NCBI GenBank assembly: GCA_014800945.1
Contig: JAAVFD010000038.1
Span: 1-41,944, forward strand
Direction of reading: 5' to 3'
Source of the DNA: Barnesiella sp.
Lineage (GTDB): Bacteria > Bacteroidota > Bacteroidia > Bacteroidales > Muribaculaceae
DNA length: 41,944 nt
The translations under genes and the position numbers were made by a program. Of this stretch, positions 18,136-27,353 are shown piece by piece. The notes below the pieces were generated by a model. That model was not told the DNA's origin, did not search any database, and saw only the letters and a program-made list of their open reading frames with translations. Each line of letters starts with the position of its first letter. The first letter of the stretch is position 1.

Positions 18136-19627
18136 GCGGACAAGTTCGATTCTCTTCTTTCTCAGGATCGTCAAACTGTTAGTGTCACTTATAACAGTGT
18201 CACTAACAGCTAAATATTTTGGCGTTTCTGTAGAAAAAGATGCGTGGTTATTAGTAATAGCCCTCATATCCTCCATAACATTGCTGGTATGGGGTCCTAT
18301 AAATGAAACATTTAGAGCGAAATTTATATTCATAAAAGAACATGACGGGGAGATGATTGCATTGAAGAGTTCTTCATCCCTTCTATGTGGAATTATAATT
18401 ATCACACTTTTTCTTATCACTATACTTGCAGTATGTGCCCCATTAATAGCCAATTTCTCAGCACATGACCTTGGTAAAAGTGGAATTGAGTGGTTTCTTT
18501 CAATCTTTCTATTTCTATTACCTTCATTGCTCATTGATGAGCTCAACAATATCTCGGCAAGTATTCTTAATGCATATAATATTTTCTACATACCGGAAAT
18601 AGTTGGTTCAATAACCTCCGCCATATATATCGTTGTTTTACTGTGGCTTGCACCACTCATAGGAATATATTCTATTGTTGTAGGACAATATATCTCCACG
18701 ATTACCCTTTTATGTGTATTATTGGTATATATTAGACGACAACACATTTTTCAAATACGTTGGTTCTTGAAGCCATCATTTCAATTGGTTAAACCATTTC
18801 TATATTATGCTCTCCCATTCTTCTTCCCCTATGCCATCGGGCAGATCAATTATTTTACAGAAAGATGGCTTGCAACACTTTTAGGAGTTGGAAATCTTTC
18901 TATTCTGGACTATTCTAGACGTTTCACTGTGATTTTACAGACTGTTATTGGCAGTGTCTTAACAACCCTGATGGTACCTCTGCTTGCAAAATCCCACATG
19001 TCCGGGAAAACAAGCGACTTTAATCTGATTGTAAAACAGAATGTCACTGTAATTTATGGGATAATGTTATTGGCAATTCCTTTTTTATTTGGTGCGTCTT
19101 ACCCAATATGTGACTTTCTCTATCATCGTGGAGACGTAACAATGAAAGATATACAGGATATTACTCAGATTTGCCAATATTATGCATTAGCTTTCCTCGG
19201 AGTAATAATCTATATTATTTTTGGGAATATATTGTTAGCATCAGAAAAGGGGAAGATTTATGCATTTTGGGGGGTTATGGCACAATTAGTTGTAATTATA
19301 ATTAATTTCGGTTTTGTATCATACTCTGGTCTCGCAATTTTTCCCTGCTCGCTTGGACTGGTTCACCTTATTGTTGGCGGAATAATGTGGAGTAAAGGCA
19401 AATCATGGTCAACAGAACTACTGAAAATAATAATTCGTAATAATATTCTCATAATTACAGTATCATTTGGGATTTATCTTTTAAGTAAACATATATATCC
19501 CCTTGCTGCAATTCCTAACATACTTCTTTGTATAGCAACGACCTTGATAAGTGCTCTTTTATTGTCTCAATTTATCGGAATCAATTCATGGTCATTATTA
19601 AAGAAAGTGCTTCAGAAGGTGAAATAA
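18116..19627 (+). CDS. wzx: Polysaccharide flippase, Wzx/MurJ-like
   Basis: Inner-membrane lipid-linked oligosaccharide flippase of the MOP superfamily, 503 residues. About 12-14 hydrophobic segments cover the whole length. Sequence features resemble MurJ/MviN-like members (for example LDYSRRFTVILQTVIGSVLTT) more than classical Wzx, but the capsule context indicates repeat-unit export. It overlaps the upstream transferase by 20 bp and the downstream acyltransferase by 40 bp. Confidence 0.85.
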   Translation: MSSVNVKRTSSILFFLRIVKLLVSLITVSLTAKYFGVSVEKDAWLLVIALISSITLLVWGPINETFRAKFIFIKEHDGEMIALKSSSSLLCGIIIITLFLITILAVCAPLIANFSAHDLGKSGIEWFLSIFLFLLPSLLIDELNNISASILNAYNIFYIPEIVGSITSAIYIVVLLWLAPLIGIYSIVVGQYISTITLLCVLLVYIRRQHIFQIRWFLKPSFQLVKPFLYYALPFFFPYAIGQINYFTERWLATLLGVGNLSILDYSRRFTVILQTVIGSVLTTLMVPLLAKSHMSGKTSDFNLIVKQNVTVIYGIMLLAIPFLFGASYPICDFLYHRGDVTMKDIQDITQICQYYALAFLGVIIYIIFGNILLASEKGKIYAFWGVMAQLVVIIINFGFVSYSGLAIFPCSLGLVHLIVGGIMWSKGKSWSTELLKIIIRNNILIITVSFGIYLLSKHIYPLAAIPNILLCIATTLISALLLSQFIGINSWSLLKKVLQKVK

Positions 19628-20643
19628 CTTGGATAAAATGGCTCCGTGTAATAGCGTGTATCATGGTTGTATGCCTACATTCGCTTCCCGCAGGAGAATT
19701 ATCGACCGAATCACGTTATCTATATTATTGTGTAATTGCCGTAACTCGTCCATGTGTACCGTTATTCCTAATGATAACCGGTTTCCTCCTTTTAAGAAAA
19801 CAAAAAACAGAGATAGATGCAGAACTATTTTGGAAAAAACGTATTCCTCGTGTTCTATACCCTCTTTTGATATGGGGTGTCATCTATGCCGTTCTTGCTT
19901 ATGCATATAATAAAGCAGAGTTTAGTACGCTTATTTATACATTGGTTTTATTACCTGTCAGATACCCACAAGAAATAGGGGGTATTTTATGGTATCTATA
20001 CACCCTGATAGGTATTTATTTGTTTTTACCCTACTTATCACCTAAAACTTGGACTAATAGATACTATAGTTCTATTTTTATTGGAATATGGTGTATAGCC
20101 TCTTTTTTTACATTCCTTAGAGATTGGGATAGTACTTTACTTTGTGGTACCACTGCATACAATTATGATGTATTACTTAATTTTTCAGGTTTATTAGGCT
20201 ATTTAATTTTAGGATGCATTTTAGGAGAATCTAATATTCATATACCCTCCATACGATTGATTTTAATAAGTATCGCAGTATTTATTACGGGAATAGTTTT
20301 ATTCTTTTCCGGAATGTTAGTGAATCATACAGGTTTTATCATGACTGCTTACCATATGTCATTTTATAGTTTGCCAGCAATTCTCACTGCAGCGTCCATA
20401 TTCCTAATAATCAGCAAATTAAAATGGGGGGGGGGTAAAATTATATCCCTTTTATCAAAACTCAGTTTTCAAATTTACTTATGCCATATGGTGATTTATA
20501 CAGTGGCGACCAGATACCTATATTTATTGTCACAATCGCCGATAATTATAATATGTGTGATGTGTAGCACTTTCATTGGAGCAACTGGATTAGCTTGGCT
20601 TCTCAATAAAGCACCTTACCATAAATACATCACCGGAGCATAA
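19588..20643 (+). CDS. Membrane acyltransferase (acyltransferase 3 family) with in-frame G10 tract
   Basis: Multi-pass membrane O-acyltransferase, probably acetylating the polysaccharide; 351 residues from ATG 19588 (MVIIKESASEGEITW). About ten hydrophobic segments follow, and RVIACIMVVCLHSLP near the N-terminus holds the family's Arg and His. An earlier ATG in frame would lengthen the overlap with wzx, so I prefer 19588. The coding sequence contains ten G at 20426-20435, coding for W280 and the next three Gly. With ten G the frame is intact. With eleven, TAA follows immediately; with nine, TGA comes about 18 codons later. Either loses about the last 50-70 residues. Confidence 0.85.
   Translation: MVIIKESASEGEITWIKWLRVIACIMVVCLHSLPAGELSTESRYLYYCVIAVTRPCVPLFLMITGFLLLRKQKTEIDAELFWKKRIPRVLYPLLIWGVIYAVLAYAYNKAEFSTLIYTLVLLPVRYPQEIGGILWYLYTLIGIYLFLPYLSPKTWTNRYYSSIFIGIWCIASFFTFLRDWDSTLLCGTTAYNYDVLLNFSGLLGYLILGCILGESNIHIPSIRLILISIAVFITGIVLFFSGMLVNHTGFIMTAYHMSFYSLPAILTAASIFLIISKLKWGGGKIISLLSKLSFQIYLCHMVIYTVATRYLYLLSQSPIIIICVMCSTFIGATGLAWLLNKAPYHKYITGA
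20426..20435 (+). repeat. Homopolymeric G10 tract in the acyltransferase gene
   Basis: Ten consecutive G in an otherwise AT-rich gene. Such tracts change length by slipped-strand mispairing. The assembled length keeps the reading frame open (ON state). Confidence 0.9.
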
Positions 20644-20662
20644 TTTATTGAAATATCTCTTA

Positions 20663-21544
20663 ATGAACAAGACCATTGGCATTGTAATCCTTAATTACAA
20701 GACGTATAGTGATACAATTCGTCTGACTAATGACCTTTTAAAGTTCAGCATTAAGGATCATTTCCATATCGTTATTGTTGATAATGAATCTCCAAACGAA
20801 TCTTTTGATGAATTGAAGAAGGCATTTGCTGATAATCCTTACGTTGATGTGGTTGCATCGGGGGAGAATGGAGGATATGCAAAAGGTAATAATGTCGGAC
20901 TTCGTTTTTTAGAAAGGTATTCTCCAGATTATGCATTGATTCTTAATAATGATGTTTGGTTTGATGAACCCACTCTTATTAAGTGTATTGAGCAATACGA
21001 GAAATTGGAAAATGTAGGAATTGTTTCACCTATGCAGCTTAATACAAACAAGGAAATTGCTTATATGGGAACCCTACGCTGCAATACTATAATAGAAGAT
21101 ATTATCAGCCAGTCAATTTTACTGACCAAACTTAGAGGCAAGCGTAAATATGAATCAAACACCGATAACCCATCATTAATGATGGTTGACATCGTTCCCG
21201 GATGTTTTATTCTCATAAATTTCAAGCTCTTTAAAGATCTCAACTATTTTGATGAAGATACATTTTTGTTTTGTGAGGAGAGATTTCTTTTCCGGAAACT
21301 TAACGACAGAGGGTATAAAAACTATCTGCTGTTAAATGAAGGGTATGTTCATGACCATTCCTTGACCATCAATAAGGAAGCAGATGCAATCCGTCAGAAA
21401 AAGATGTTCACTGATGGACAGATAGCTTTTGCAAAAAAATATAGACGCTTCCCCTCACTCTGCACATTTGCATTAAAAGTCGCATTCTATTTAGGCTGTA
21501 TGGAGTTCTATCTTATCAATACCTTGAAAAATAAAAAACAATAA
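20663..21544 (+). CDS. Glycosyltransferase family 2 (rhamnosyltransferase-like)
   Basis: Cytoplasmic inverting GT-A transferase, 293 residues. It has the N-terminal strand IGIVILNYKTYSD, VDNESPN near 39-45, NGGYAKGNN at 69-77 and the metal-binding NND at 95-97, the pattern of WbbL-type rhamnosyltransferases. The acceptor and donor are unknown. I chose ATG 20663; a TTG at 20648 would add five residues. The gene ends 5 bp before the pyruvyltransferase gene. Confidence 0.85.
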   Translation: MNKTIGIVILNYKTYSDTIRLTNDLLKFSIKDHFHIVIVDNESPNESFDELKKAFADNPYVDVVASGENGGYAKGNNVGLRFLERYSPDYALILNNDVWFDEPTLIKCIEQYEKLENVGIVSPMQLNTNKEIAYMGTLRCNTIIEDIISQSILLTKLRGKRKYESNTDNPSLMMVDIVPGCFILINFKLFKDLNYFDEDTFLFCEERFLFRKLNDRGYKNYLLLNEGYVHDHSLTINKEADAIRQKKMFTDGQIAFAKKYRRFPSLCTFALKVAFYLGCMEFYLINTLKNKKQ

Positions 21545-21549
21545 CATTC

Positions 21550-22632
21550 ATGAAGAAAGCTTCTATCATCACCATACATGTCGGTTTTAATTTCGGATCT
21601 GTTTTGCAGACCGTTGCTACAGCCGTTGTTCTTCAAGAACTTGGATATATGCCTACGATAGTGAATTATATCCCGGATAGAGTGACATATCGAAGATATT
21701 TCAAAGAGGGGCTTAAGGATTTTAGAAAACTAATACGCCGTGTATTGTACTTTCCATTCCATTTAAAAAACGTAGCAGCTTACAATGGTTTTTTAGCTAC
21801 TCATACCAACCTCTCACAGCCTATTTACTCCGGGGATGATTTTGCGGCAAAATGCCCGGTTGCAGATGTATATATAACTGGTAGCGATCAGGTCTGGAAC
21901 AGCATACATAATGAGGGGTTTGACGGGCATTATTTCTATGATGGTATAGCTGGAGCAAATAAAATTGCATTTGCATCTTCAATAGGTAGAGAAAAAATTG
22001 ATGATGAAGAGCTTCATCTATTCAAGGAGAGACTCTCACAATATAAAGCAGTCTCCGTAAGAGAGAGTAGTGCAGTAAAAATTCTGAACTCGATTGGAAT
22101 AGATTCTACACTCGTTTTGGATCCTACGCTATTACTCGATAAAGATCAATGGCTCAAAATTGCCGGTGAACGAATTGAGAAAAGCCCATATCTCCTTATT
22201 TATACTCCATATAATATAGTTGACGAAGAACTGATATATCGCGCTGCGAGAAAAATGGCTAACGAACACGGACTCAAAATCGTTACATTCTCTTGGACTC
22301 ATCGAAAGAACAAATATGCGGATTACACATACCGGTATGCCCGACCGGAAGAGTTTCTTTCGTTGATGTATTATGCTGATTTTGTTATAACAAATTCTTT
22401 TCATGGCACAGCTTTCAGCATCAATCTAAATAAGCAATTTATTGTTTATCAACCATCTGCATTCTCTACACGAATACTGAGTCTGATAGAACTTGTCGGT
22501 CTTAGTAGCCGTTTGGTTCGTAATGATACCGATATAACCACATTGCCTGAGATAAATTATTCTCAGGTCAATAAACTCCTTGACGCAGAACGCGAAAAAA
22601 GCATAGATTTCTTAAGAAAAGCACTGGGCTGA
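21550..22632 (+). CDS. Polysaccharide pyruvyl transferase family protein
   Basis: Predicted to add ketal pyruvate to a sugar of the repeat unit, using phosphoenolpyruvate; 360 residues. The N-terminal HVGFNFGSVLQT, the central TGSDQVWNS and the later TNSFHGTAFSI are characteristic of PF04230. The stop overlaps the next gene's start by one base, so this protein is tightly coupled to the FrhB-like iron-sulfur protein, a pairing common in exopolysaccharide loci. Confidence 0.88.
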   Translation: MKKASIITIHVGFNFGSVLQTVATAVVLQELGYMPTIVNYIPDRVTYRRYFKEGLKDFRKLIRRVLYFPFHLKNVAAYNGFLATHTNLSQPIYSGDDFAAKCPVADVYITGSDQVWNSIHNEGFDGHYFYDGIAGANKIAFASSIGREKIDDEELHLFKERLSQYKAVSVRESSAVKILNSIGIDSTLVLDPTLLLDKDQWLKIAGERIEKSPYLLIYTPYNIVDEELIYRAARKMANEHGLKIVTFSWTHRKNKYADYTYRYARPEEFLSLMYYADFVITNSFHGTAFSINLNKQFIVYQPSAFSTRILSLIELVGLSSRLVRNDTDITTLPEINYSQVNKLLDAEREKSIDFLRKALG

Positions 22633-23825
22633 TGTATTTACTTACCGGAAATAAAGCAGAATGTTCGGGATGCACTGCTTGTCAGCAAATTTGTGGACAT
22701 GGCTCTATCACAATGCAGACCGATGAAGATGGATTTCTTTTCCCAGTCAAAGATTTGACTACCTGCGTTAATTGCGGCCTCTGTGAAAAGGTTTGCCCTT
22801 TTGATAAACCGAACTATAATAATACTCTCACCGATGCTTATGCGACTATGGCAAAGTCTTCGGAAGAAAGGATTAAGAGTTCAAGCGGAGGACTCTTTTA
22901 CCTTATAGCAAAAAAGGTTATTGAGCTGGGAGGAATTGTGTATGGTGCCATATTAGACGATAATATGAAAGTGCATCATGCTCATGCGGAATCACTTGCC
23001 GAATTAACTCCTTTGAGAGGGTCAAAATATGTGCAAAGTTCATTAAATGACACCTATCGTGAAATAAGGTCTCATCTTCGAGCTGGAAGATTGGTTTATT
23101 TCACCGGTGTTGGCTGTCAGGTCGCCGGCTTAAAATCTTTTTTGATTAAGAGTTATGATAATCTACTAACCTCGGATCTTGTTTGCCATGGGGTGCCTAA
23201 TCAAAAACTATTTGATGAGCATATTGCTTATTTGGAAAATAAGTACAAAGGTAAAGTTGTGGATTATAAATTCAGAGATAATAAAGGCTGGGGCGGTTGT
23301 GAAAAAGTTTATATTGAAAAGAAACCCGGTAAGATTAAAATTCATACTTTACCTACTTATGATCTGTCTCCATATCTATACTCCTTTATGTACTCGATGA
23401 CAATGCGTATATCTTGTTATAGTTGTCCTTTTGCAAAGATACCGCGTCAAGGGGATATTACTCTTGCCGATTATTGGGGAGCACAGGTCTATTTCCCTGA
23501 ATTAGACAATTCTAAAGGAGTTTCACTAATTACCATAAATACACCTAAAGGCAATGAAATAATCAAAAGCATCGAGAGTGAATTGATTATTGAAAAATCA
23601 AATATCGAGGATGCTTCACATTATAATGGCAATTTAGTCCACAATACTGAAATGCCACCTATCCGTTCCTCAATATTTGAATTGATTCGTAAAGATGGGT
23701 ATAACCGTATAGCCAAAACAATTTTCAGACCACCTTACTACAATAAACTTTTTGTCAAGACAAGACTCCGGCAGTTTATTGGGGACAAATCATATAAGAT
23801 CTTGAAAAAATTTCTCACAAGATGA
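22632..23825 (+). CDS. FrhB-like 4Fe-4S protein (F420 hydrogenase beta-subunit family) of polysaccharide locus
   Basis: A 397-residue protein with two N-terminal 4Fe-4S sites, C11/C14/C17/C21 and C45/C48/C51/C55, then the FrhB N and C domains (GGLFYLIAKK, FTGVGCQVAGL, DLVCHGVPN, SCYSCPFA, GDITLADYWG). The family normally moves electrons to or from a flavin. In capsule and EPS loci it accompanies pyruvyl transferases and its substrate is not established; a redox modification of a sugar is one possibility. Nothing suggests F420 metabolism here. It overlaps both neighbours (1 bp and 4 bp). Confidence 0.88.
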   Translation: MYLLTGNKAECSGCTACQQICGHGSITMQTDEDGFLFPVKDLTTCVNCGLCEKVCPFDKPNYNNTLTDAYATMAKSSEERIKSSSGGLFYLIAKKVIELGGIVYGAILDDNMKVHHAHAESLAELTPLRGSKYVQSSLNDTYREIRSHLRAGRLVYFTGVGCQVAGLKSFLIKSYDNLLTSDLVCHGVPNQKLFDEHIAYLENKYKGKVVDYKFRDNKGWGGCEKVYIEKKPGKIKIHTLPTYDLSPYLYSFMYSMTMRISCYSCPFAKIPRQGDITLADYWGAQVYFPELDNSKGVSLITINTPKGNEIIKSIESELIIEKSNIEDASHYNGNLVHNTEMPPIRSSIFELIRKDGYNRIAKTIFRPPYYNKLFVKTRLRQFIGDKSYKILKKFLTR

Positions 23826-24973
23826 AAACAGTAATGCTTGTTTTCGGAACTCGTCCGGAAGCTATTAAAATGGCTCCACTTGTAAAGGAGTTTCAGAAAC
23901 ACCCAGATAAATTCAAAACGATTGTTTGTGTAACAGGTCAGCACCGTCAGATGCTTGATCAAGTACTTGACATTTTTGATATTACGCCTGATTTCGACCT
24001 TAATATCATGAAGCAGGGGCAGGATCTATATGATGTAACGGCACGAGTGCTTATAGGCATGAGAGATGTCCTTACGGTATCTAAACCGGATATAGTCCTT
24101 GTACACGGTGATACCACCACCTCTACTGCGGCAGCTTTAGCAGCTTTCTATCAGCAGATTCCGGTAGGTCATGTTGAAGCAGGACTGCGTACGCATAATA
24201 TCTACTCGCCTTGGCCTGAAGAAATGAACCGTCAAATAACCGGTCGCATTGCAACATATAATTTCGCTCCGACACCTCTCAGTCGTGATAATCTTCTTGC
24301 TGAAGGTGTGAACGAAAAGAAAATAACTGTAACCGGGAACACTGTTATAGATGCCCTATATTGGGTCGTTAACCGTATAAATTCATCAGCCGAATTACAG
24401 AATTCACTTGCTGACGAACTCAAGAATGCAGGTTATGACACCGCACGACTTGCAACCGGCAAAAGAATGGTGCTTATTACCGGTCATAGGAGAGAAAACT
24501 TTGGAGAAGGCTTTATTTCGATGTGTAAGGCGATAAAGACCCTCACGGAGAAATATCCCGATGTTGATTTTGTCTATCCGATGCACCTTAATCCCAATGT
24601 GCGCAAACCAATTCATGAAGTATTCGGGGAAGACCTTTCAAATTTGGAGAATATGTTCTTTATAGAACCGCTCGAATACCTCTCATTTGTCTATTTAATG
24701 GAAAAGTCCACAATAGTATTGACCGATAGCGGTGGTATTCAGGAGGAAGCTCCGGGACTTGGTAAACCGGTACTCGTCATGCGAGATACTACCGAGCGCC
24801 CCGAAGCACTATCTGCCGGAACAGTTAAACTCGTTGGAACAGACTATAACAGAATCATTTCAGAAGTATCACGTCTTCTTGACGATACCGCATATTACGA
24901 ATCAATGAGTAAGGCAGTAAATCCCTACGGTGACGGACTTGCCTGCAAAAGAATTGTTGAAACACTAAAATGA
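23822..24973 (+). CDS. wecB: UDP-N-acetylglucosamine 2-epimerase (non-hydrolysing)
   Basis: Cytoplasmic epimerase interconverting UDP-GlcNAc and UDP-ManNAc; 383 residues, the usual length. It shows GTRPEAIKMAP (9-19), HGDTTTS, GHVEAGLRT, EEMNRQ and TDSGGIQEEAP, all typical. It is the only nucleotide-sugar enzyme in the operon. No WecC dehydrogenase follows, so ManNAc may be used directly, or the dehydrogenase is encoded elsewhere. ATGA overlap with the gene before. Confidence 0.95.
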   Translation: MKTVMLVFGTRPEAIKMAPLVKEFQKHPDKFKTIVCVTGQHRQMLDQVLDIFDITPDFDLNIMKQGQDLYDVTARVLIGMRDVLTVSKPDIVLVHGDTTTSTAAALAAFYQQIPVGHVEAGLRTHNIYSPWPEEMNRQITGRIATYNFAPTPLSRDNLLAEGVNEKKITVTGNTVIDALYWVVNRINSSAELQNSLADELKNAGYDTARLATGKRMVLITGHRRENFGEGFISMCKAIKTLTEKYPDVDFVYPMHLNPNVRKPIHEVFGEDLSNLENMFFIEPLEYLSFVYLMEKSTIVLTDSGGIQEEAPGLGKPVLVMRDTTERPEALSAGTVKLVGTDYNRIISEVSRLLDDTAYYESMSKAVNPYGDGLACKRIVETLK

Positions 24974-24974
24974 G

Positions 24975-26129
24975 ATGAAAAATAAAGTATTTTTGGTTAT
25001 TAAGGCAGAGATTACAACATATCCTCCGATACTTACAATTTTGCATCATTTACTGGAAATGAATCTAACCCCAGTTGTTGTTGGTGTATTTAATCAAATT
25101 GAAGTAAGAAAATACTATGAAAATAGAGGTATGGAATATATTCCAACAATCCAATATAATCCTAAATCCAATCTCATAGACAAACTTTATAAGCAAATTC
25201 AATACAAAAGAGAAGTTAAACAAATTTTAAAAAAACGTTATAAAGAAGGGGATTATGTTTGGATTTTTAATCTTGAAACGATGATGCTTCTTGACGACAT
25301 AGTCTCTAAGTATAAAACAATTCTACACTTTTTTGAATTTGTTGGCAAATCATTTAATTGGAAATACAGATTGTTAAATCCATTCTACTCTATGGAAGAT
25401 ACGTTAGCAAAATCCTATAGAGTAATTCATTGTGAATATAATAGAGCACAAATATCTATGGGATTGTATGGAATAAAACAATTACCATTAGTATTACCCA
25501 ATAAACCATTATTCCCAAAAGATATTTTCGAAAACATACCTGATTGGATTAAGGATAGGCTTGAAAAATTTGATCGAAAAACAGATGGTAAAAAAATTAT
25601 ACTATATCAAGGTGCTTTTACTGGAAAAGAGAGACGTCTTAATGAATTTTGCGAAGCTATAGATTATTTACCCAATGAATATGTTTTTGTCGCTATGGGT
25701 AAAGAGACGTCCTATTCAAAAGAATTACAGAAAGGGTACGCAAACCCAAATGTAATTTTTGAAGATTATCTTCCTGCACCTTACCATTTACTTATTACTC
25801 AAAAAGCAAATATCGGAATATTGACATATTTCCCACTTTCAAAGAATTTTGTTGATGTCATAAATCCTATTTATTGTGCTCCAAATAAAATATTTGAATA
25901 TTCTTATTTCGGAATTCCCATGATTGGAAATAACATTCCAGGGTTAAAGTATCCCTTTAAAGAGTATCAATGTGGTGAGGTTGTTCCAATTCCTTTAAGC
26001 GCTCAACAAATAGCCTCTGCGATTATAACCATTAATAATGATTATAGTCAATACTCCGTTGGGGCAAAAAAATTATATGAATCGGTGGATATTTACTCAC
26101 TTATGAAGTCCATTTTTAATGCACAATAA
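24975..26129 (+). CDS. Glycosyltransferase, GT-B fold
   Basis: Probable retaining glycosyltransferase of 384 residues. The C-terminal half has the GT4-like plan: ILYQGAFTGKERRLNEFCEAI, then VIFEDYLP, NIGILTY and NKIFEYSYFGIPMIGN, where the NKIFEY element likely binds the donor nucleotide. The N-terminal half is divergent. Very AT-rich with poly-A runs. It starts 1 bp after the wecB stop. Confidence 0.8.
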   Translation: MKNKVFLVIKAEITTYPPILTILHHLLEMNLTPVVVGVFNQIEVRKYYENRGMEYIPTIQYNPKSNLIDKLYKQIQYKREVKQILKKRYKEGDYVWIFNLETMMLLDDIVSKYKTILHFFEFVGKSFNWKYRLLNPFYSMEDTLAKSYRVIHCEYNRAQISMGLYGIKQLPLVLPNKPLFPKDIFENIPDWIKDRLEKFDRKTDGKKIILYQGAFTGKERRLNEFCEAIDYLPNEYVFVAMGKETSYSKELQKGYANPNVIFEDYLPAPYHLLITQKANIGILTYFPLSKNFVDVINPIYCAPNKIFEYSYFGIPMIGNNIPGLKYPFKEYQCGEVVPIPLSAQQIASAIITINNDYSQYSVGAKKLYESVDIYSLMKSIFNAQ

Positions 26130-26159
26130 ATAGATGATATAGCTGAAAAAATATGGCAA

Positions 26160-27353
26160 ATGAATACATCAAATAGCTATATCCCGTTCCACATTTATTT
26201 GTTTATTTTTGGTGCATTCTACTACTGGATACTTCCTTTAGTAATTTTGAAATGCAATTTACTAGAGGGAATGCCTGGTGTACAGTTGCTTGATGAGTAT
26301 AATTTTCAGCACGTTGAAAGTATATATCTTCTTATTATTTTTTTGTTGGTTATTTCTTTTATCATTGGATCGGTATTACCTCTAAGGTTTAGAAAAATTA
26401 AACCCGTAAATAAAGTAAGTACAACACTTATCAGTCCACGCGATATCTTTTTACTGTCCCTACCTTTTTTTATTTATGGCCAATATATTGTGTTTAATGC
26501 CAGAGGATTCTTATTCAAAGGCTACACTGCCGCTCATGGTGAAGATACAATGGGACCAATAGCTACAATAAATACTATATTCCTAGTTTTATATTTATAT
26601 TTGAAATATATTAAATCAGATAATATTTGGAGAAAAAGAGCTATACAGTTATGTAAATTATCCTTGATTGAGTTCTCTGTTGTGTTATTAGGCCTTGGTT
26701 CCAGAATGTATGTTTTGATTCCAATTATTGCTTTAATGGTATCTTACTTACGTTATAATAAGCTGAACAGCAGATTGATCTTTACAGTTTTAATAGTTGC
26801 TTTTATATTCCTAACTATTGGAATATGGAGAATATCTTCTGAAGGCATGAACTGGACATTGTTGCTATATATAGGAGGTGCAGAACCATTGTTTACATGG
26901 ATTAGTGCTATTTCCTATTTTCTAAGTAATGATATTCAAATGTTTGCTTTCCCACAAAATTTCATTACCTCATTTTTTAACTTCATTCCAAGATTTCTGT
27001 TCCCTTCAAAAGGTTTATACATTCAACCTATTAATGGCAATTATGATTCTCCTCTAGGTGCTACAAACTTAATAACATCCTTACTTGCTGATTTTGGTTT
27101 AATAGGAGCCTGTTTAGCTTTATTTCTATTAGGTTTTATTCTAACACATATACTGTATAATTGGAGAAATATATATGGGCAAGTATATTATTGTTGTGTG
27201 TGTGGAATTCTACCTTTCCAATTTTTCAGAGATGCCATTCCGATTGTTAACAAAATGGCACTATTTAATATGCTGATAATTCCACTTTTTCTTTTCGTTT
27301 TTATCAGAATAACAATAAAATATAATACCCGTGAAAAATCTACTATTAGATAA
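26160..27353 (+). CDS. wzy: O-antigen/capsule repeat-unit polymerase, Wzy-like
   Basis: Inner-membrane polymerase that joins lipid-linked repeat units at the periplasmic face; 397 residues with about ten to twelve membrane segments. GLGSRMYVLIPI and the late loop DSPLGATNLITSLLADFG followed by FFRDAIP fit the Wzy pattern of some Gram-negative oligosaccharide polymerases. The family is poorly conserved, so the call rests on topology, these motifs and the position next to transferases and a flippase. It overlaps the next gene by 23 bp. Confidence 0.8.
   Translation: MNTSNSYIPFHIYLFIFGAFYYWILPLVILKCNLLEGMPGVQLLDEYNFQHVESIYLLIIFLLVISFIIGSVLPLRFRKIKPVNKVSTTLISPRDIFLLSLPFFIYGQYIVFNARGFLFKGYTAAHGEDTMGPIATINTIFLVLYLYLKYIKSDNIWRKRAIQLCKLSLIEFSVVLLGLGSRMYVLIPIIALMVSYLRYNKLNSRLIFTVLIVAFIFLTIGIWRISSEGMNWTLLLYIGGAEPLFTWISAISYFLSNDIQMFAFPQNFITSFFNFIPRFLFPSKGLYIQPINGNYDSPLGATNLITSLLADFGLIGACLALFLLGFILTHILYNWRNIYGQVYYCCVCGILPFQFFRDAIPIVNKMALFNMLIIPLFLFVFIRITIKYNTREKSTIR

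Noticed and set aside
22632-23825. True F420-dependent hydrogenase subunit
   Set aside because: No other hydrogenase or F420 genes are present; the overlapping capsule genes point to a polysaccharide role.
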